Shown here: positions 52,075 to 62,502 of the stretch, piece after piece
How the letters are laid out: the number at the start of each line of letters is the position of its first letter
Position numbering within the stretch: the stretch's first letter is position 1
Assembly (NCBI RefSeq): GCF_005047655.1
Contig: NZ_SUKF01000004.1
Span: 310,001-374,000 of the forward strand
Direction of reading: 5' to 3'
Length of the DNA: 64,000 bases
Source of the DNA: Sinimarinibacterium arenosum
Lineage (GTDB): Bacteria; Pseudomonadota; Gammaproteobacteria; Nevskiales; Nevskiaceae
Made by a program: the position numbers and the translations under genes
Notes under the pieces: model-generated
What the model was told of the DNA's origin: nothing
The model's database searches: none
What the model saw: the letters and a program-made list of their open reading frames with translations, nothing else

Positions 52075-52959
52075 TCACGCCTTGCGCGCCGATTCACTCT
52101 GCTGCAAGGCCGCGATGCGCACCTCCAGCGGCGGATGGCTGGCAAACATCTTCGAGAACTTGCCGCCGCTGATACCGAACGCAGTCATCTGCTCCGGCAG
52201 GGTCGACTGCCCGTGCGCCGCCTGCAGCCGCTGCAGCGCCGCGATCATCTTGCGCTTGCCGGCCAGATGCGCACCGCCGGCGTCCGCGCGGAACTCGCGC
52301 TGACGCGAGAACCAGGCGACGACCATCGATGCGAGGATGCCGAACAGGATCTGCAGCACGATCACGGTGATGTAGTAGCCCGGACCGACGCCGCGTTCAG
52401 TGCGGAACACGGCACGGTCGATCACGTAACCGACCACGCGTGACAGGAACATCACGAAGGTATTGAGCACGCCCTGTACCAGCGCCAGCGTCACCATGTC
52501 CCCGTTGGCAACATGGCTGATTTCATGTCCCAGGACCGCTTCCACCTCATCCTGGCTCATCGAACGCAGCAAGCCGGTCGACACTGCGACCAGTGCCGCA
52601 TTCTTGTTCATGCCGGTGGCAAAGGCATTGGGTTCGGGCGCCTCATAGACCGCGACTTCCGGCATCTTGATGCCGGCAGTGCGTGCCTGACGCTCGACCG
52701 TCTGCAACAGCCACATTTCGGACGAGCTGCGGGGTTGCGTGATCACCTGCGCACCCGTCGCCCGCTTGGCCATCCACTTCGACATCGCGAGCGAAATGAA
52801 CGAACCGCCAAAACCAAAGATCGCGCTGAAGATCAGCAACGCCTGAAGATTCAGACCCTGTGCGGTGAGGTAGCGATCGGCGCCGAGGACACTGGCGACG
52901 ACCGACAGCACCAACATCACGGCAATATTAGTGAGCAGAAACAGAGCGATACGTTTCAT
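52075..52959 (-). CDS. htpX: Membrane metalloprotease HtpX
   Basis: 294 aa inner-membrane zinc protease for misfolded membrane proteins. Two N-terminal helices, zinc motif HEISH (145-149), third ligand Glu in REFRADAGG near residue 222, further helices between. Complete and standard in length. A 110-bp gap to parC holds a strong hairpin. Confidence 0.97.
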   Translation of the reverse strand: MKRIALFLLTNIAVMLVLSVVASVLGADRYLTAQGLNLQALLIFSAIFGFGGSFISLAMSKWMAKRATGAQVITQPRSSSEMWLLQTVERQARTAGIKMPEVAVYEAPEPNAFATGMNKNAALVAVSTGLLRSMSQDEVEAVLGHEISHVANGDMVTLALVQGVLNTFVMFLSRVVGYVIDRAVFRTERGVGPGYYITVIVLQILFGILASMVVAWFSRQREFRADAGGAHLAGKRKMIAALQRLQAAHGQSTLPEQMTAFGISGGKFSKMFASHPPLEVRIAALQQSESARKA

Positions 52960-53036
52960 GTGCTGGAGAGAAATTCGAGCCGATTGCCCGCAAGTCCCTT
53001 ACCTTGGGTCGCGGGGTCCGATTTCAAGACCGACGA

Positions 53037-53062
53037 CCCGGCGTCGGAGTTCCGACGCCGGG
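53037..53062 (-). terminator. Hairpin after parC
   Basis: Perfect 12-bp arms CCCGGCGTCGGA / TCCGACGCCGGG separated by GT, starting 6 bp after the parC stop. No T-run follows, so a terminator function is only probable. Confidence 0.5.
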
Positions 53063-53068
53063 CAACGT

Positions 53069-55333
53069 TCAGGGGGCCGCGCGCGGCGTCTCGATCTCCA
53101 TGCGGTCTACCCGCTGGAAGCCGCGCGGCAAGTGACTGCCGCGACTGGCTCGAGTGCCGACGTAGTGATCCAGATCCGCCGGCTTCAGGGTCAGGCTGCG
53201 CTTGCCGCAGACCAGCGCCAGACTCGCACCCGGCGTCAGCACCGCCCAAGCCAGGATGCGGTCTTCGCCCTTGAGTCCGATCAGCTTGTTGCCCTTGCCC
53301 TTGGCCAGCTCCGGCAATTCGGCCAGCGCGAACACCAGCAAGCGGCCCTCGGCGGTCGCCAGCGCCAGCCGATCCTCCGTCGGCTCCGGCGACAACGCCG
53401 GAATCATTGCTGAAGCATCGGCACCAACCGTAACGACCGCCTTGCCGGCACGCAGCCGCGATTCAAGATCCCCCAGCCGCGCAACAAAGCCATAGCCTTC
53501 AGCCGACCCGAGCACATGGCGCTGCTCGGCACTGCCCATCATCATCGCGATGATGCGGGCACCCGGCGTCATATCCAGCTTGGTCGTGACCGGCTCGCCC
53601 TGCGAACGTGCCGACGGCAGATCCCGCGGACTCAGCGTATAGCAGCGGCCGCGATTGTCGATCAACACCAGCAATTCGTTGGTCTTGCCCTGCGCATGAC
53701 ACAGATATTCGTCGCCGGCCTTGTAGCTCAGCGCGGTCGGATCCAGATCATGGCCCTTGCCGGCGCGGATCCAGCCAGCCTTCGACAGCACCACGGTCAC
53801 CGCTTCGGCCGGCAGGATTTCGGTGGCTTCCAGCGCCGTTGGAGGGGGTTTCGCGTTGATGGAGCAGCGGCGCTCGTCGCCGTACTTCTTGGCATCCTCC
53901 TTGAGCTCGTCGCCAATCAGTTTCTTCATCTGATCGTCGCTACCCAACAACGCCTCCAGGCGCGCGCGCTCGGCCGCGAGCTCTTCCTGCTCGCCCTTGA
54001 TCTTCATCTCCTCGATCTTCTGCAAGTGGCGCAGTTTCAAATCGAGGATGTAGTCCGCCTGAATCTCCGACAACGCGAAGGTCAGCATCAACTTGGCCTT
54101 GGGATCGTCCTCGTAGCGGATGATCCGGATCACCTCATCGAGATTCAGATAGGCGATCATCAAGCCTTCGAGCAGATGCAGGCGCTCGTTGACCTTGTTC
54201 AGGCGGTGGTTGAGTCGCCGCGTCACGGTGGCAAAGCGGTACTCCAGCCACTCGCTGAGGATTTCCTTGAGGTTCTTGACCCTGGGACGACCATCCAGGC
54301 CAATCATGTTCAGATTGACGCGATAGCTGCGCTCCAGATCGGTGGTCGCAAACAGATGCGCCATCAGCTGCTCGGCATCGACCCGGTTCGAACGCGGCAC
54401 GATCACCAGACGAGTCGGATTTTCGTGGTCGGACTCATCGCGCAGGTCCTCGACCAGCGGCAGCTTCTTCGCGCGCATCTGGTCGGCGATCTGCTCCAGC
54501 ACCTTGGCCGGCGAAACCTGAAATGGCAGATGCGTCACGATCATGTTGCCGTCGTCATCGCGCTCCCAGCGCGCACGCGCGCGGATCTGGCCATTGCCGG
54601 TCTGATAGATCTTCATCAGATCGTGCGGCTCCGACACGATCTCGCAGCTGGTCGGGAAGTCCGGGCCGGGAACGAACTCGCACAGTTTCTCGATCTGCGC
54701 GTTCGGATGCTTCAGCAGGTGCAGACAGGCCGCGACCAGTTCGCGGATGTTGTGCGGCGGGATGTCGGTCGCCATACCCACCGCAATGCCGGTGGTGCCG
54801 TTGACCAGAATATTCGGCAGCCGCGCCGGCAGCAGCTTGGGCTCTTCCAGCGTGCCGTCGAAGTTCGGCGCCCAGTCGACCGTGCCCTGCTCCAGCTCGT
54901 TGAGCAGCGTCGCCGCATACGGCGTCAGTCGCGATTCGGTATAGCGCATCGCCGCGAACGACTTCGGATCGTCCGGCGAACCCCAGTTGCCCTGACCATC
55001 GACCAGCGGATAGCGATAGTTGAACGGCTGCGCCATCGTCACCATCGCTTCGTAGCAGGCGCTGTCGCCATGCGGATGGAATTTGCCGATGACGTCACCG
55101 ACGGTACGTGCAGATTTCTTGTGCTTCTGCCCGGCCGACAGGCCGAGCTCGGACATCGCGTAGATGATGCGACGCTGGACCGGCTTCAGACCATCGGCGA
55201 TGTTCGGCAGCGCACGATCAAGCACGACGTACATCGAATAGTCGAGGTAGGCCTTTTCCGCGAACACGCGCAGCGGCAGACGTTCGGTGCCGGTATCCGA
55301 CAGCGCGTCGGGATTCGGAGTGGGATCAGTCAT
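53069..55333 (-). CDS. parC: DNA topoisomerase IV subunit A
   Basis: 754 aa. Catalytic Tyr131 in [10 protein letters not shown]; quinolone-determining region [12 protein letters not shown] with Ser91 and Glu95 unchanged (susceptible type). GyrA-box Q(R)RRGG is absent and the C-terminal region is short as in ParC. Located 28 bp after parE; the pair is typical of proteobacteria. Confidence 0.97.
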   Translation of the reverse strand: MTDPTPNPDALSDTGTERLPLRVFAEKAYLDYSMYVVLDRALPNIADGLKPVQRRIIYAMSELGLSAGQKHKKSARTVGDVIGKFHPHGDSACYEAMVTMAQPFNYRYPLVDGQGNWGSPDDPKSFAAMRYTESRLTPYAATLLNELEQGTVDWAPNFDGTLEEPKLLPARLPNILVNGTTGIAVGMATDIPPHNIRELVAACLHLLKHPNAQIEKLCEFVPGPDFPTSCEIVSEPHDLMKIYQTGNGQIRARARWERDDDGNMIVTHLPFQVSPAKVLEQIADQMRAKKLPLVEDLRDESDHENPTRLVIVPRSNRVDAEQLMAHLFATTDLERSYRVNLNMIGLDGRPRVKNLKEILSEWLEYRFATVTRRLNHRLNKVNERLHLLEGLMIAYLNLDEVIRIIRYEDDPKAKLMLTFALSEIQADYILDLKLRHLQKIEEMKIKGEQEELAAERARLEALLGSDDQMKKLIGDELKEDAKKYGDERRCSINAKPPPTALEATEILPAEAVTVVLSKAGWIRAGKGHDLDPTALSYKAGDEYLCHAQGKTNELLVLIDNRGRCYTLSPRDLPSARSQGEPVTTKLDMTPGARIIAMMMGSAEQRHVLGSAEGYGFVARLGDLESRLRAGKAVVTVGADASAMIPALSPEPTEDRLALATAEGRLLVFALAELPELAKGKGNKLIGLKGEDRILAWAVLTPGASLALVCGKRSLTLKPADLDHYVGTRASRGSHLPRGFQRVDRMEIETPRAAP

Positions 55334-55361
55334 CGGATCTCGTGATTGGGTTCAGTGCGGA

Positions 55362-57281
55362 TCAGACTTCGGCGCGATTGCCTTCGCGCTCCAGCCAAAC
55401 CTTGCGATCAGCGGCGTTTTTCTTGCCCATCAGCATGTCCATCAGGGCATCGGACTCACTGGCCTCACCGTCCGCCGTGGATTCATCCAGCGACAGCCGC
55501 ACCAGCCTGCGCGTATCCGGCGCCATCGTGGTTTCGCGCAGCTGCAGCGGGTTCATCTCACCCAGACCTTTGAAGCGCGTGACGCTGATCTTGGCGCGGT
55601 TGTTCTCGGCAGCGAGGCGATCGAGCACGCCGTTGCGTTCAGCCTCATCCAGCGCGTAGAACACCTGCTTGCCGGCGTCGATGCGGAACAACGGCGGCAT
55701 CGCGATGCAGATATTGCCGGCCTCGACCAATGGCCGGTAGTGCTTCAGGAACAGCGCGCACAACAGGGTCGCGATGTGCAGGCCATCCGAGTCGGCGTCA
55801 GCCAGCACGCAGATCTTGCCGTAGCGCAGACCGGAGATATCCGGACTGCCGGGATCGACCCCGATCGCCACCGAAATGTCGTGAATTTCCTGCGAGCGCA
55901 GCGCTTCGTTGGCATCGACTTCCCAGGTGTTGAGAATCTTGCCGCGCAGCGGCATCACCGCCTGAAACTCTCGATCGCGCGCCTGCTTGGCCGAACCGCC
56001 GGCGGAATCGCCTTCGACCAGGAACAGTTCGGTCCGCCCAGGATCGGACGACACACAATCCGCCAGCTTTCCGGGCAGGGCCGGACCGCTGGTGATCTTC
56101 TTGCGCACGACCGTACGCGCCTGTTTCATGCGCGCGCTGGCGTTGGCGATCACCAGCTGCGCCACCTGCTCACCCTGATCAGGGTGCTGGTTCAGCCACA
56201 GACTGAAGGCGTCGTGGACCACCCCGGACACGAACGCGGCGGTCTCGCGCGACGACAGACGCTCCTTGGTCTGCCCGGCAAACTGTGGATCGTGCATCTT
56301 CACCGACAGGACATAGGCACAGCCGCCCCAGACGTCTTCCGGCGTCAGCTTCATGCCCCGCGGCAGCAGATTGCGGAACTCGCAGAATTCCCGAATCGCC
56401 TCGGTCAGGCCGGTCCGCAGGCCGTTGACATGGGTGCCGCCCTGCGCGGTCGGAATCAGATTGACGTAGGACTCCGCCACCGGCTCGGTCTTGCCGCCAT
56501 CCTGATTGAGCCACACCAGCGCCCACTCCGCCTCCTCGCGCTTGCCTTTGAAGTTGCCAATGAAGGGTTCGGCCGGCAAGGTCTCCGCACCGTTCAGCGC
56601 GTCGCGCAGATAATCCGGCAGACCGTTTTCGTATTGCCAGACCGTCTCTTCCTTGTTGATGCGGTCATCGAGCGTGACCTTCAGATTCGGGCACAACACC
56701 GCCTTCGCCCGCAGAATCTGTTTCAGACGCGGAATCGAAAATTTTGGTGAATCGAAATACTTCGGGTCCGGCCAGAAGCGCACGATCGTTCCCGTGCGGT
56801 TCCGGCCCACCGTCCCGACGACTTCCAGCGGTACGCTGCGCTCGCCGCCCGCGAATTCGATGCGGTGCTCCTGACCGCCGCGCAGAACCCGCACTTCGAG
56901 CTTCATCGACAGCGCGTTGACCACCGACACACCAACGCCGTGCAGACCACCGGAGTACTGGTACATCTTGTTGGAGAACTTCGCACCCGAATGCAGCTTG
57001 GTCAGGATCAGCTCGACACCGCTGACCTTGTGCTCGGGATGGATATCCACCGGCATGCCACGACCGTCGTCGGACACTTCCAGCGAGCCGTCCTCATGAA
57101 CCGTGACACTCAGCTGCTTGCAGTAGCCCGCCAGAGCCTCATCGACAGCGTTGTCGATGACTTCCTGGGCCAGATGATTCGGTCGGGTGGTGTCGGTGTA
57201 CATCCCGGGGCGCTTGCGCACCGGGTCGAGGCCCTGCAGAACTTCAATGGCCTCTGCGCTGTAATTCGTCGTGTTTGCCAT
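55362..57281 (-). CDS. parE: DNA topoisomerase IV subunit B
   Basis: 639 aa. GHKL ATPase domain (DNAVDEALAGYC, DDGRGMPVDIH, LHGVGVSVVNALS), Toprim domain (EGDSAGGSAKQARDREFQAV, DADSDGLHIATLL), and IDAGKQVFYALDE; the DADSDGLHI form is typical of ParE. Start at ATG giving MANTTNYSAEA. Complete. Confidence 0.98.
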   Translation of the reverse strand: MANTTNYSAEAIEVLQGLDPVRKRPGMYTDTTRPNHLAQEVIDNAVDEALAGYCKQLSVTVHEDGSLEVSDDGRGMPVDIHPEHKVSGVELILTKLHSGAKFSNKMYQYSGGLHGVGVSVVNALSMKLEVRVLRGGQEHRIEFAGGERSVPLEVVGTVGRNRTGTIVRFWPDPKYFDSPKFSIPRLKQILRAKAVLCPNLKVTLDDRINKEETVWQYENGLPDYLRDALNGAETLPAEPFIGNFKGKREEAEWALVWLNQDGGKTEPVAESYVNLIPTAQGGTHVNGLRTGLTEAIREFCEFRNLLPRGMKLTPEDVWGGCAYVLSVKMHDPQFAGQTKERLSSRETAAFVSGVVHDAFSLWLNQHPDQGEQVAQLVIANASARMKQARTVVRKKITSGPALPGKLADCVSSDPGRTELFLVEGDSAGGSAKQARDREFQAVMPLRGKILNTWEVDANEALRSQEIHDISVAIGVDPGSPDISGLRYGKICVLADADSDGLHIATLLCALFLKHYRPLVEAGNICIAMPPLFRIDAGKQVFYALDEAERNGVLDRLAAENNRAKISVTRFKGLGEMNPLQLRETTMAPDTRRLVRLSLDESTADGEASESDALMDMLMGKKNAADRKVWLEREGNRAEV

Positions 57282-57400
57282 GGGAAACCGGATAGAAAAG
57301 CGCCGCGACACTAGCCGATGCGCCGCAGGCGGGCAACCGGGCTAAACTGGCGCCCGGCATCGAGGGGCATGTTATTACCGATTGCCCTTCTCAACAATAT

Positions 57401-57425
57401 TCGATATTTATTCACTGAATATCGA
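57401..57425. promoter_or_regulatory. AT-rich inverted repeat before xseB
   Basis: TCGATATT (57401-57408) and AATATCGA (57418-57425), 9 bases apart, in the only AT-rich stretch of the 150-bp parE-xseB divergent region. Candidate operator or promoter for xseB-ispA-dxs; regulator unknown. Confidence 0.4.
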
Positions 57426-57435
57426 CGCTGGAGCG

Positions 57436-57696
57436 ATGATGGCCAAGAAGCAGGACGCCCCGGCGGCCGGCGCCGATGCAGCAGGCGCCGACCCGGTCGG
57501 ACAGTTCGAAGAGGCAATGAAGGAACTCGAAACCATCGTGCAGACCTTGGAGCGCGGCGACCTGCGCCTGGACGAGTCGCTCAAGCTGTTCGAGCGCGGC
57601 GTCGACCTGACGCGCCAGTGCCGCGGTTCACTGGATCACGCTGAACTCAAGGTGCGCAATCTGCTCGAACCCGACAGCGAAGCCGACGCCACGTGA
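57436..57696 (+). CDS. xseB: Exodeoxyribonuclease VII small subunit
   Basis: 86 aa, with the XseB signature FEEAMKELETIVQTLERGDLRLDESLKLFERG. First ATG of two adjacent, GGAG upstream. Ends in a GTGA overlap with ispA, the common xseB-ispA-dxs order. Confidence 0.96.
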   Translation: MMAKKQDAPAAGADAAGADPVGQFEEAMKELETIVQTLERGDLRLDESLKLFERGVDLTRQCRGSLDHAELKVRNLLEPDSEADAT

Positions 57697-58586
57697 GCAC
57701 CCCGTTTTCTGACCGCGCGCCCGCTTATCGGGACCGCCTGGGCGCGGTCGTCGAACGCTGCCTGCCAGCAGACGATCACTATCCCGCACGCCTGCATGCG
57801 GCGATGCGCTATTCCGTCGATGGCGGCAAGCGTCTGCGCGCACTGCTGGTCTACGCGGCCGGCGAAGTGCTCGGACTTCCGCCCGAAGCACTCGATGCGC
57901 CGGCCGCGGCCGTCGAATTGATCCACGCCTATTCGCTGGTCCACGACGATCTGCCGGCGATGGACGACGACGATCTGCGTCGAGGCCGCGCCACCACGCA
58001 TATCGCCTACGACGAGGCCACCGCGATCCTGGTCGGCGATGCGCTGCAGGCGCTGGCATTCGAAGTGCTGGCCGCCGATTCGGCCACGGCCGCCGCGCCG
58101 ACGCAGCGCCTGCGCATGGTGGCACTGCTGGCCGAGGCGGCCGGCTCGCGCGGCATGGTCGGTGGTCAGGCCGTCGACCTGGAATCGGAAGGTCTCGATC
58201 TGAACCTGGCCGAACTCGAAGCGCTGCACATCCACAAGACCGGCGCGCTGATCCGCGCCTGCCTGCGCATGGCCTGCGCCGCTGCCAGCGCGGCGAGCCC
58301 GGACCAGATCGATGCGCTCGATCGCTACGGCAAGTGCATCGGCCTGGCCTTCCAGATCCAGGACGACATCCTCGATATCGAGAGCAATGCGGCCACGCTG
58401 GGGAAATCGATCGGCAAGGACGAGGCGCAGGGCAAATCGACCTACCCTTCAGTGATGGGCCTGCCCGCGGCACGCGAACGGGCCGAATCGCTGTTCAGTC
58501 AGGCCCGTGCCGCACTGGAGGTGTTTGGCGCCGCCGCAGCGCCGCTGCTGTTCCTGGCCGACCTGATCCAGGGACGCGACCACTGA
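57693..58586 (+). CDS. ispA: Polyprenyl (farnesyl) diphosphate synthase
   Basis: 297 aa. First Asp-rich motif DDLPAMDDDDLRRGR near residue 91, second QIQDDILDIE near 232. GTG start overlapping xseB. Length and context fit IspA, making FPP for isoprenoids such as the ubiquinone side chain. Confidence 0.95.
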   Translation: MSTPFSDRAPAYRDRLGAVVERCLPADDHYPARLHAAMRYSVDGGKRLRALLVYAAGEVLGLPPEALDAPAAAVELIHAYSLVHDDLPAMDDDDLRRGRATTHIAYDEATAILVGDALQALAFEVLAADSATAAAPTQRLRMVALLAEAAGSRGMVGGQAVDLESEGLDLNLAELEALHIHKTGALIRACLRMACAAASAASPDQIDALDRYGKCIGLAFQIQDDILDIESNAATLGKSIGKDEAQGKSTYPSVMGLPAARERAESLFSQARAALEVFGAAAAPLLFLADLIQGRDH

Positions 58587-58685
58587 TCCGCGGGATTTTG
58601 CGCACTGCAACATTTGACGGATAATCCGGACCACCGACAATAGCGACCCAACACTCTTTTGGTGCGCGCTGCACTGGAATCGTTC

Positions 58686-60563
58686 ATGACCGATATTCCT
58701 GGCTATGCCCTCCTGGGGCGGGTACAGACCCCGCCGGATCTGCGCCGCCTGCCGGCCGCGGAACTGCCGGCGCTGGCCACCGAAATGCGGCGCTTTCTGA
58801 TCGAGACGCTGGGACGCATCGGCGGCCATTTCGCCGCCAATCTGGGCACGGTCGAACTCTCGATCGCCCTGCATCGCTGCCTCAACACGCCGCACGACCG
58901 CGTGGTCTGGGACGTCGGCCATCAGGCCTACCCGCACAAGATGCTGACCGATCGACGTGAACGTCTGGAGACGATCCGCCGTCTCGGCGGCCTCGCGCCG
59001 TTCTGCCTGCGCAGTGAAAGCGAATACGACACCTTCGGCGTCGGCCATTCGTCGACCTCGATCTCCGCAGCGGCCGGCATGGCCGCCGCGGCACGCCTGA
59101 AGAACGAGAAGCGCCATGTCTGCGCCGTCATCGGCGACGGTGGGATGACCGCCGGCATGGCGTTCGAGGCGTTGAATCACGCTGGGCATCTCAAGCTCGA
59201 CATGTTGGTGATCTACAACGACAACGACATGTCGATCTCGGAGAACGTCGGCGCGCTGCGCAATCACTCCGCGCGGCTGGTCAAGAAACTCGGCATCTCC
59301 GCGCCGCACCGTGCGGCACCGGACGACGGCGAACACAACCCCGCGCACATGGACAATCCGGGCGCACTGTTCGAGACCTTCGGCTTCGGCTATCACGGCC
59401 CGATCGATGGTCACGATCTGCAGGCGCTGTCCGAAGCGCTGAACCGCCTGAAGGATCTGCCCGGACCGCAGCTACTGCACATCATCACGGTCAAGGGCAA
59501 AGGCTTCGACCCCGCCGAAGGCGACCCGATCAAGTACCACGGCGTCACCCAGTTCGATCCGGTCACCGGTGCATTTCCGTCAAAGAAGGCCGCGACGCTG
59601 CCCAGCTACACCCAGGTCTTCGGTGACTGGCTGTGTCAGGCCGCCGAGGCGGACCCCAGCGTTGTGGCCATCACGCCCGCCATGCGCGAAGGCTCGGGTC
59701 TGGTCGAGTTCGCACGTCGTTTTCCGGAGCGCTATTTCGACGTCGGCATCGCCGAGCAGCATGCAGTGACGCTGGCCGCCGGTCTGGCCTGCGAAGGACT
59801 CAAGCCGGTCTGCGCGATCTACTCCACCTTCCTGCAGCGTGGCTATGACCAGCTGATCCACGACGTCGCCATCCAGAATCTGCCGGTGGTATTCGCCCTC
59901 GATCGCGGCGGTCTGGTGGGTGCCGACGGCGCGACGCATCACGGCTCATTTGATCTGTCCTATCTGCGCTGCATCCCGAACATGGTGGTGATGGCGCCTT
60001 CGGACGAAAACGAGTGCCGGCGCATGCTCAGCACCGGTCTGAGCCTGAATCAGCCCAGCGCGGTGCGCTACCCGCGCGGCACCGGCAGCGGCGTGACCTG
60101 TGATGCCGAGCCGAAACTGCTGACCGTCGGCAAGGGCCGCATCGTGCGTGAAGCCCACGGCCGTCGGCGTCCGCGTGTCGCAATCCTGGCTTTCGGCGCG
60201 ATGGTTCAGCCGGCGCTGGAAGCTGCGGAGATTCTCGACGCCGTCGTCGCCGACATGCGTTTCGTCAAACCGCTGGACACCGAGCTGATTCTCGAACTCG
60301 CCAACGAAAACGATCTGCTGGTGACCTTGGAAGACAACGCCCGCATGGGCGGCGCCGGCTCCGGCGTCAACGAGGTACTGCTGGCGCAACATCACACCGT
60401 GCCGGTGCTGAATCTGGGTCTTCCTGACCAGTTCATCGAACACGGTACGCGCGAAGAGCTGCTGGCCCAATGCGGGCTTGATACCGCAGGGATCCAGCGC
60501 TCGATTCAGAAGCGCCTGCGCTCGCGCGATCTGGACCGGCCGAGTGCGGCGCAGAACGCCTGA
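58686..60563 (+). CDS. dxs: 1-deoxy-D-xylulose-5-phosphate synthase
   Basis: 625 aa thiamine-diphosphate enzyme, first step of the MEP pathway. Motifs: [62 protein letters not shown]. Start ATG giving [13 protein letters not shown]. 99 bp after ispA. Confidence 0.97.
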   Translation: MTDIPGYALLGRVQTPPDLRRLPAAELPALATEMRRFLIETLGRIGGHFAANLGTVELSIALHRCLNTPHDRVVWDVGHQAYPHKMLTDRRERLETIRRLGGLAPFCLRSESEYDTFGVGHSSTSISAAAGMAAAARLKNEKRHVCAVIGDGGMTAGMAFEALNHAGHLKLDMLVIYNDNDMSISENVGALRNHSARLVKKLGISAPHRAAPDDGEHNPAHMDNPGALFETFGFGYHGPIDGHDLQALSEALNRLKDLPGPQLLHIITVKGKGFDPAEGDPIKYHGVTQFDPVTGAFPSKKAATLPSYTQVFGDWLCQAAEADPSVVAITPAMREGSGLVEFARRFPERYFDVGIAEQHAVTLAAGLACEGLKPVCAIYSTFLQRGYDQLIHDVAIQNLPVVFALDRGGLVGADGATHHGSFDLSYLRCIPNMVVMAPSDENECRRMLSTGLSLNQPSAVRYPRGTGSGVTCDAEPKLLTVGKGRIVREAHGRRRPRVAILAFGAMVQPALEAAEILDAVVADMRFVKPLDTELILELANENDLLVTLEDNARMGGAGSGVNEVLLAQHHTVPVLNLGLPDQFIEHGTREELLAQCGLDTAGIQRSIQKRLRSRDLDRPSAAQNA

Positions 60564-60595
60564 AGCGTGACCTCAGGCGATCACCCAACTCCGCG

Positions 60596-61771
60596 CTAGC
60601 CGCTGATGGCCAGACGCTCGCTCTGGTACAGACGCACGGCGAGTGCGGCAAACAGCATCGAGACCAGTACGGTCGACACACTGCAGCCGACAATGGCCGC
60701 GCCCGACACGCTCTGCCCGCGCAGCAGCTCGCCGATCAGCGCGCTTTGACCGAACAGCGGCGTCATCACCATCCACAGCGCAGGCTTCATCGGGTTGACC
60801 ACCAGCACCAGGCTGGGAACGGCAGGCAACAGCACCAGAAACTGCAGATAGGTCTGCGCCTCACGGAATGACTTGGCCATCGCCGCGACCACCGTCTGCG
60901 TTGATGCCGCCAGCAGCGCGATCGGCAGGACCACGATCACGATCATCAGCGCCGTGCGCAATGGCAGCGCCAGCGCAAAGCCGGTCAGCTCGACCGGAAT
61001 CTGGCCCAGACTGACGACGAACGCGGCGACGCAGATCATCAGCGAGGCACCGGCATACGCGCTGGTCGCCAGCATCTTGCCAAGCATGATCTGCGCACGC
61101 GACACCGGCGTGATCAGCAGCGGTTCCAGCGACTGACGCTCGCGCTCCCCGGAGGTGGTGTCGATCGCCAGATACATGCCGCCGACGAAGGCCGACAGAA
61201 TGAGAAAGTACGGCAGCATCGCCATCAGCATGCCGGTGCGGCTCTGTGCCGTTGCCAGATCCCGATCGACAACCGCCAGTGGTTCGACCACCTCCGGAGC
61301 AATGCCGCGCACCTGCAGTCGCAGCGCCGCGATCTGGCGCCCGTAGGTCTCCAGCAGCGCACGTGTACGCCGGACCGTTGTTGCCGCGTGGGTGCGACTG
61401 CCGTCGTAGATCAGATCCAGCGGCGCGGTGTGCCCCTGGCTCCAGTGCTCGGCGTAGGACGGCGGAATCCGCAGCACGACATCCTCATGCTGTTCGCGCA
61501 CGGCCGCTTCAGGGTCCTCCGGAGCTGACTGCACCTCCACGCCCTGCTGCACCAGCCACGCGACCAGATTCGGCGCGCGTTCGGCGCCAATTACCGGCAG
61601 CTTGAGCACCTGCTCTGCCTGATCGCGCTGCTGCCCCATGATGAACACCATCATCACCGCAAACAGCACCGGCCCCACCAGCGGTCCGTACAACAGGGCC
61701 GAAGCCAGAGTGCGCCGATCGCGCGCGTTCTCACGCACTTCCTTGATGAAAACCGTCAGCCAGGCGCTCAT
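60596..61771 (-). CDS. ABC-2 permease (NatB-like)
   Basis: 391 aa. One N-terminal helix, a ~140-residue extracytoplasmic loop, then five helices at the C-terminus with the CAAD-like ERERQSLEPLLITPVSRAQIMLGK segment seen in NatB/YhaP permeases. ATGA overlap with the ATPase gene. Substrate of the exporter unknown. Confidence 0.88.
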   Translation of the reverse strand: MSAWLTVFIKEVRENARDRRTLASALLYGPLVGPVLFAVMMVFIMGQQRDQAEQVLKLPVIGAERAPNLVAWLVQQGVEVQSAPEDPEAAVREQHEDVVLRIPPSYAEHWSQGHTAPLDLIYDGSRTHAATTVRRTRALLETYGRQIAALRLQVRGIAPEVVEPLAVVDRDLATAQSRTGMLMAMLPYFLILSAFVGGMYLAIDTTSGERERQSLEPLLITPVSRAQIMLGKMLATSAYAGASLMICVAAFVVSLGQIPVELTGFALALPLRTALMIVIVVLPIALLAASTQTVVAAMAKSFREAQTYLQFLVLLPAVPSLVLVVNPMKPALWMVMTPLFGQSALIGELLRGQSVSGAAIVGCSVSTVLVSMLFAALAVRLYQSERLAISG

Positions 61772-62502
61772 GCCATCAAACCCTCGCCGCTGCCGATGAC
61801 TTCGACAAACGCATCCTCCAGCGAACTGGCGCCGGTCTGCTCCAGCAGCGCGGCCGACGTGCCGCTGGCCACGACGCGGCCGTGCGCAATCACGACGATG
61901 TGATCACACAGCGCCGCGACCTCCTGCATGATGTGACTGGACAGCACCACACAGCGACCCTCGTCGCGCAACTGCAGCAGGTAGCGCCGCAGACTGCGGG
62001 TGGACATGACATCCAGGCCATTGGTGGGCTCGTCGAGCACGATGTTGCGCGGATCGTGCACCAGCGCCCGCGCAATCGCAGTCTTGACCCGTTGCCCCTG
62101 GGAGAAACCATCGGCGCGGCGATGTTCAATGTCCTGCATCTCCAGACGCCGGATCAACTCGTCGACGCGGCGTTGCAGCGTACTTTCGTCGAGCCCTTGC
62201 AGACGTCCGAAATATTCGATGTTCTCGCGTGCGGTGAAGCGCTTGTACAGGCCGCGGGCGTCCGGCAGCACGCCGAGCCGGCGACGCGCTTCGAGCGGAT
62301 TTTCCAGCACGTCGATGTCATCGACGCGAATGCTGCCGGCGTCAGGCCGCAGCAGGGTGTAGAGCATGCGCAAAGTGGTGGTCTTGCCGGCGCCGTTGGG
62401 CCCGAGCAGACCGGTGATCTGGCCGTCCGCCGCGATGAAACTCACGCCGTCCACTGCCTGCAACGTGCCAAAGGCGCGACGCACATTGGACACTTCGATC
62501 AT
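61768..62502 (-). CDS. ABC exporter ATPase (NatA-like)
   Basis: 244 aa. Walker A GPNGAGKTTTLRML, signature FSQGQRVKTAIARAL, Walker B NIVLDEPTNGLD, H-loop SSHIMQEV. ATG giving MIEVSNVRRAFG overlaps the hydrolase stop (ATGA). Drives the NatB-like permease. Confidence 0.93.
   Translation of the reverse strand: MIEVSNVRRAFGTLQAVDGVSFIAADGQITGLLGPNGAGKTTTLRMLYTLLRPDAGSIRVDDIDVLENPLEARRRLGVLPDARGLYKRFTARENIEYFGRLQGLDESTLQRRVDELIRRLEMQDIEHRRADGFSQGQRVKTAIARALVHDPRNIVLDEPTNGLDVMSTRSLRRYLLQLRDEGRCVVLSSHIMQEVAALCDHIVVIAHGRVVASGTSAALLEQTGASSLEDAFVEVIGSGEGLMA

Noticed and set aside
53516-55345. Plus-strand open frame of 609 codons
   Set aside because: Entirely antisense to parC and again Arg/His/Gln-rich; no ribosome site or family motif.
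55287-56750. Plus-strand open frame of 487 codons over parE
   Set aside because: Shadow frame of parE; composition and lack of start signals argue against coding.
58659-58685. Longer dxs start at an upstream TTG
   Set aside because: ATG at 58686 gives the conserved Dxs N-terminus; the extension MVRAALESF is not family-like.
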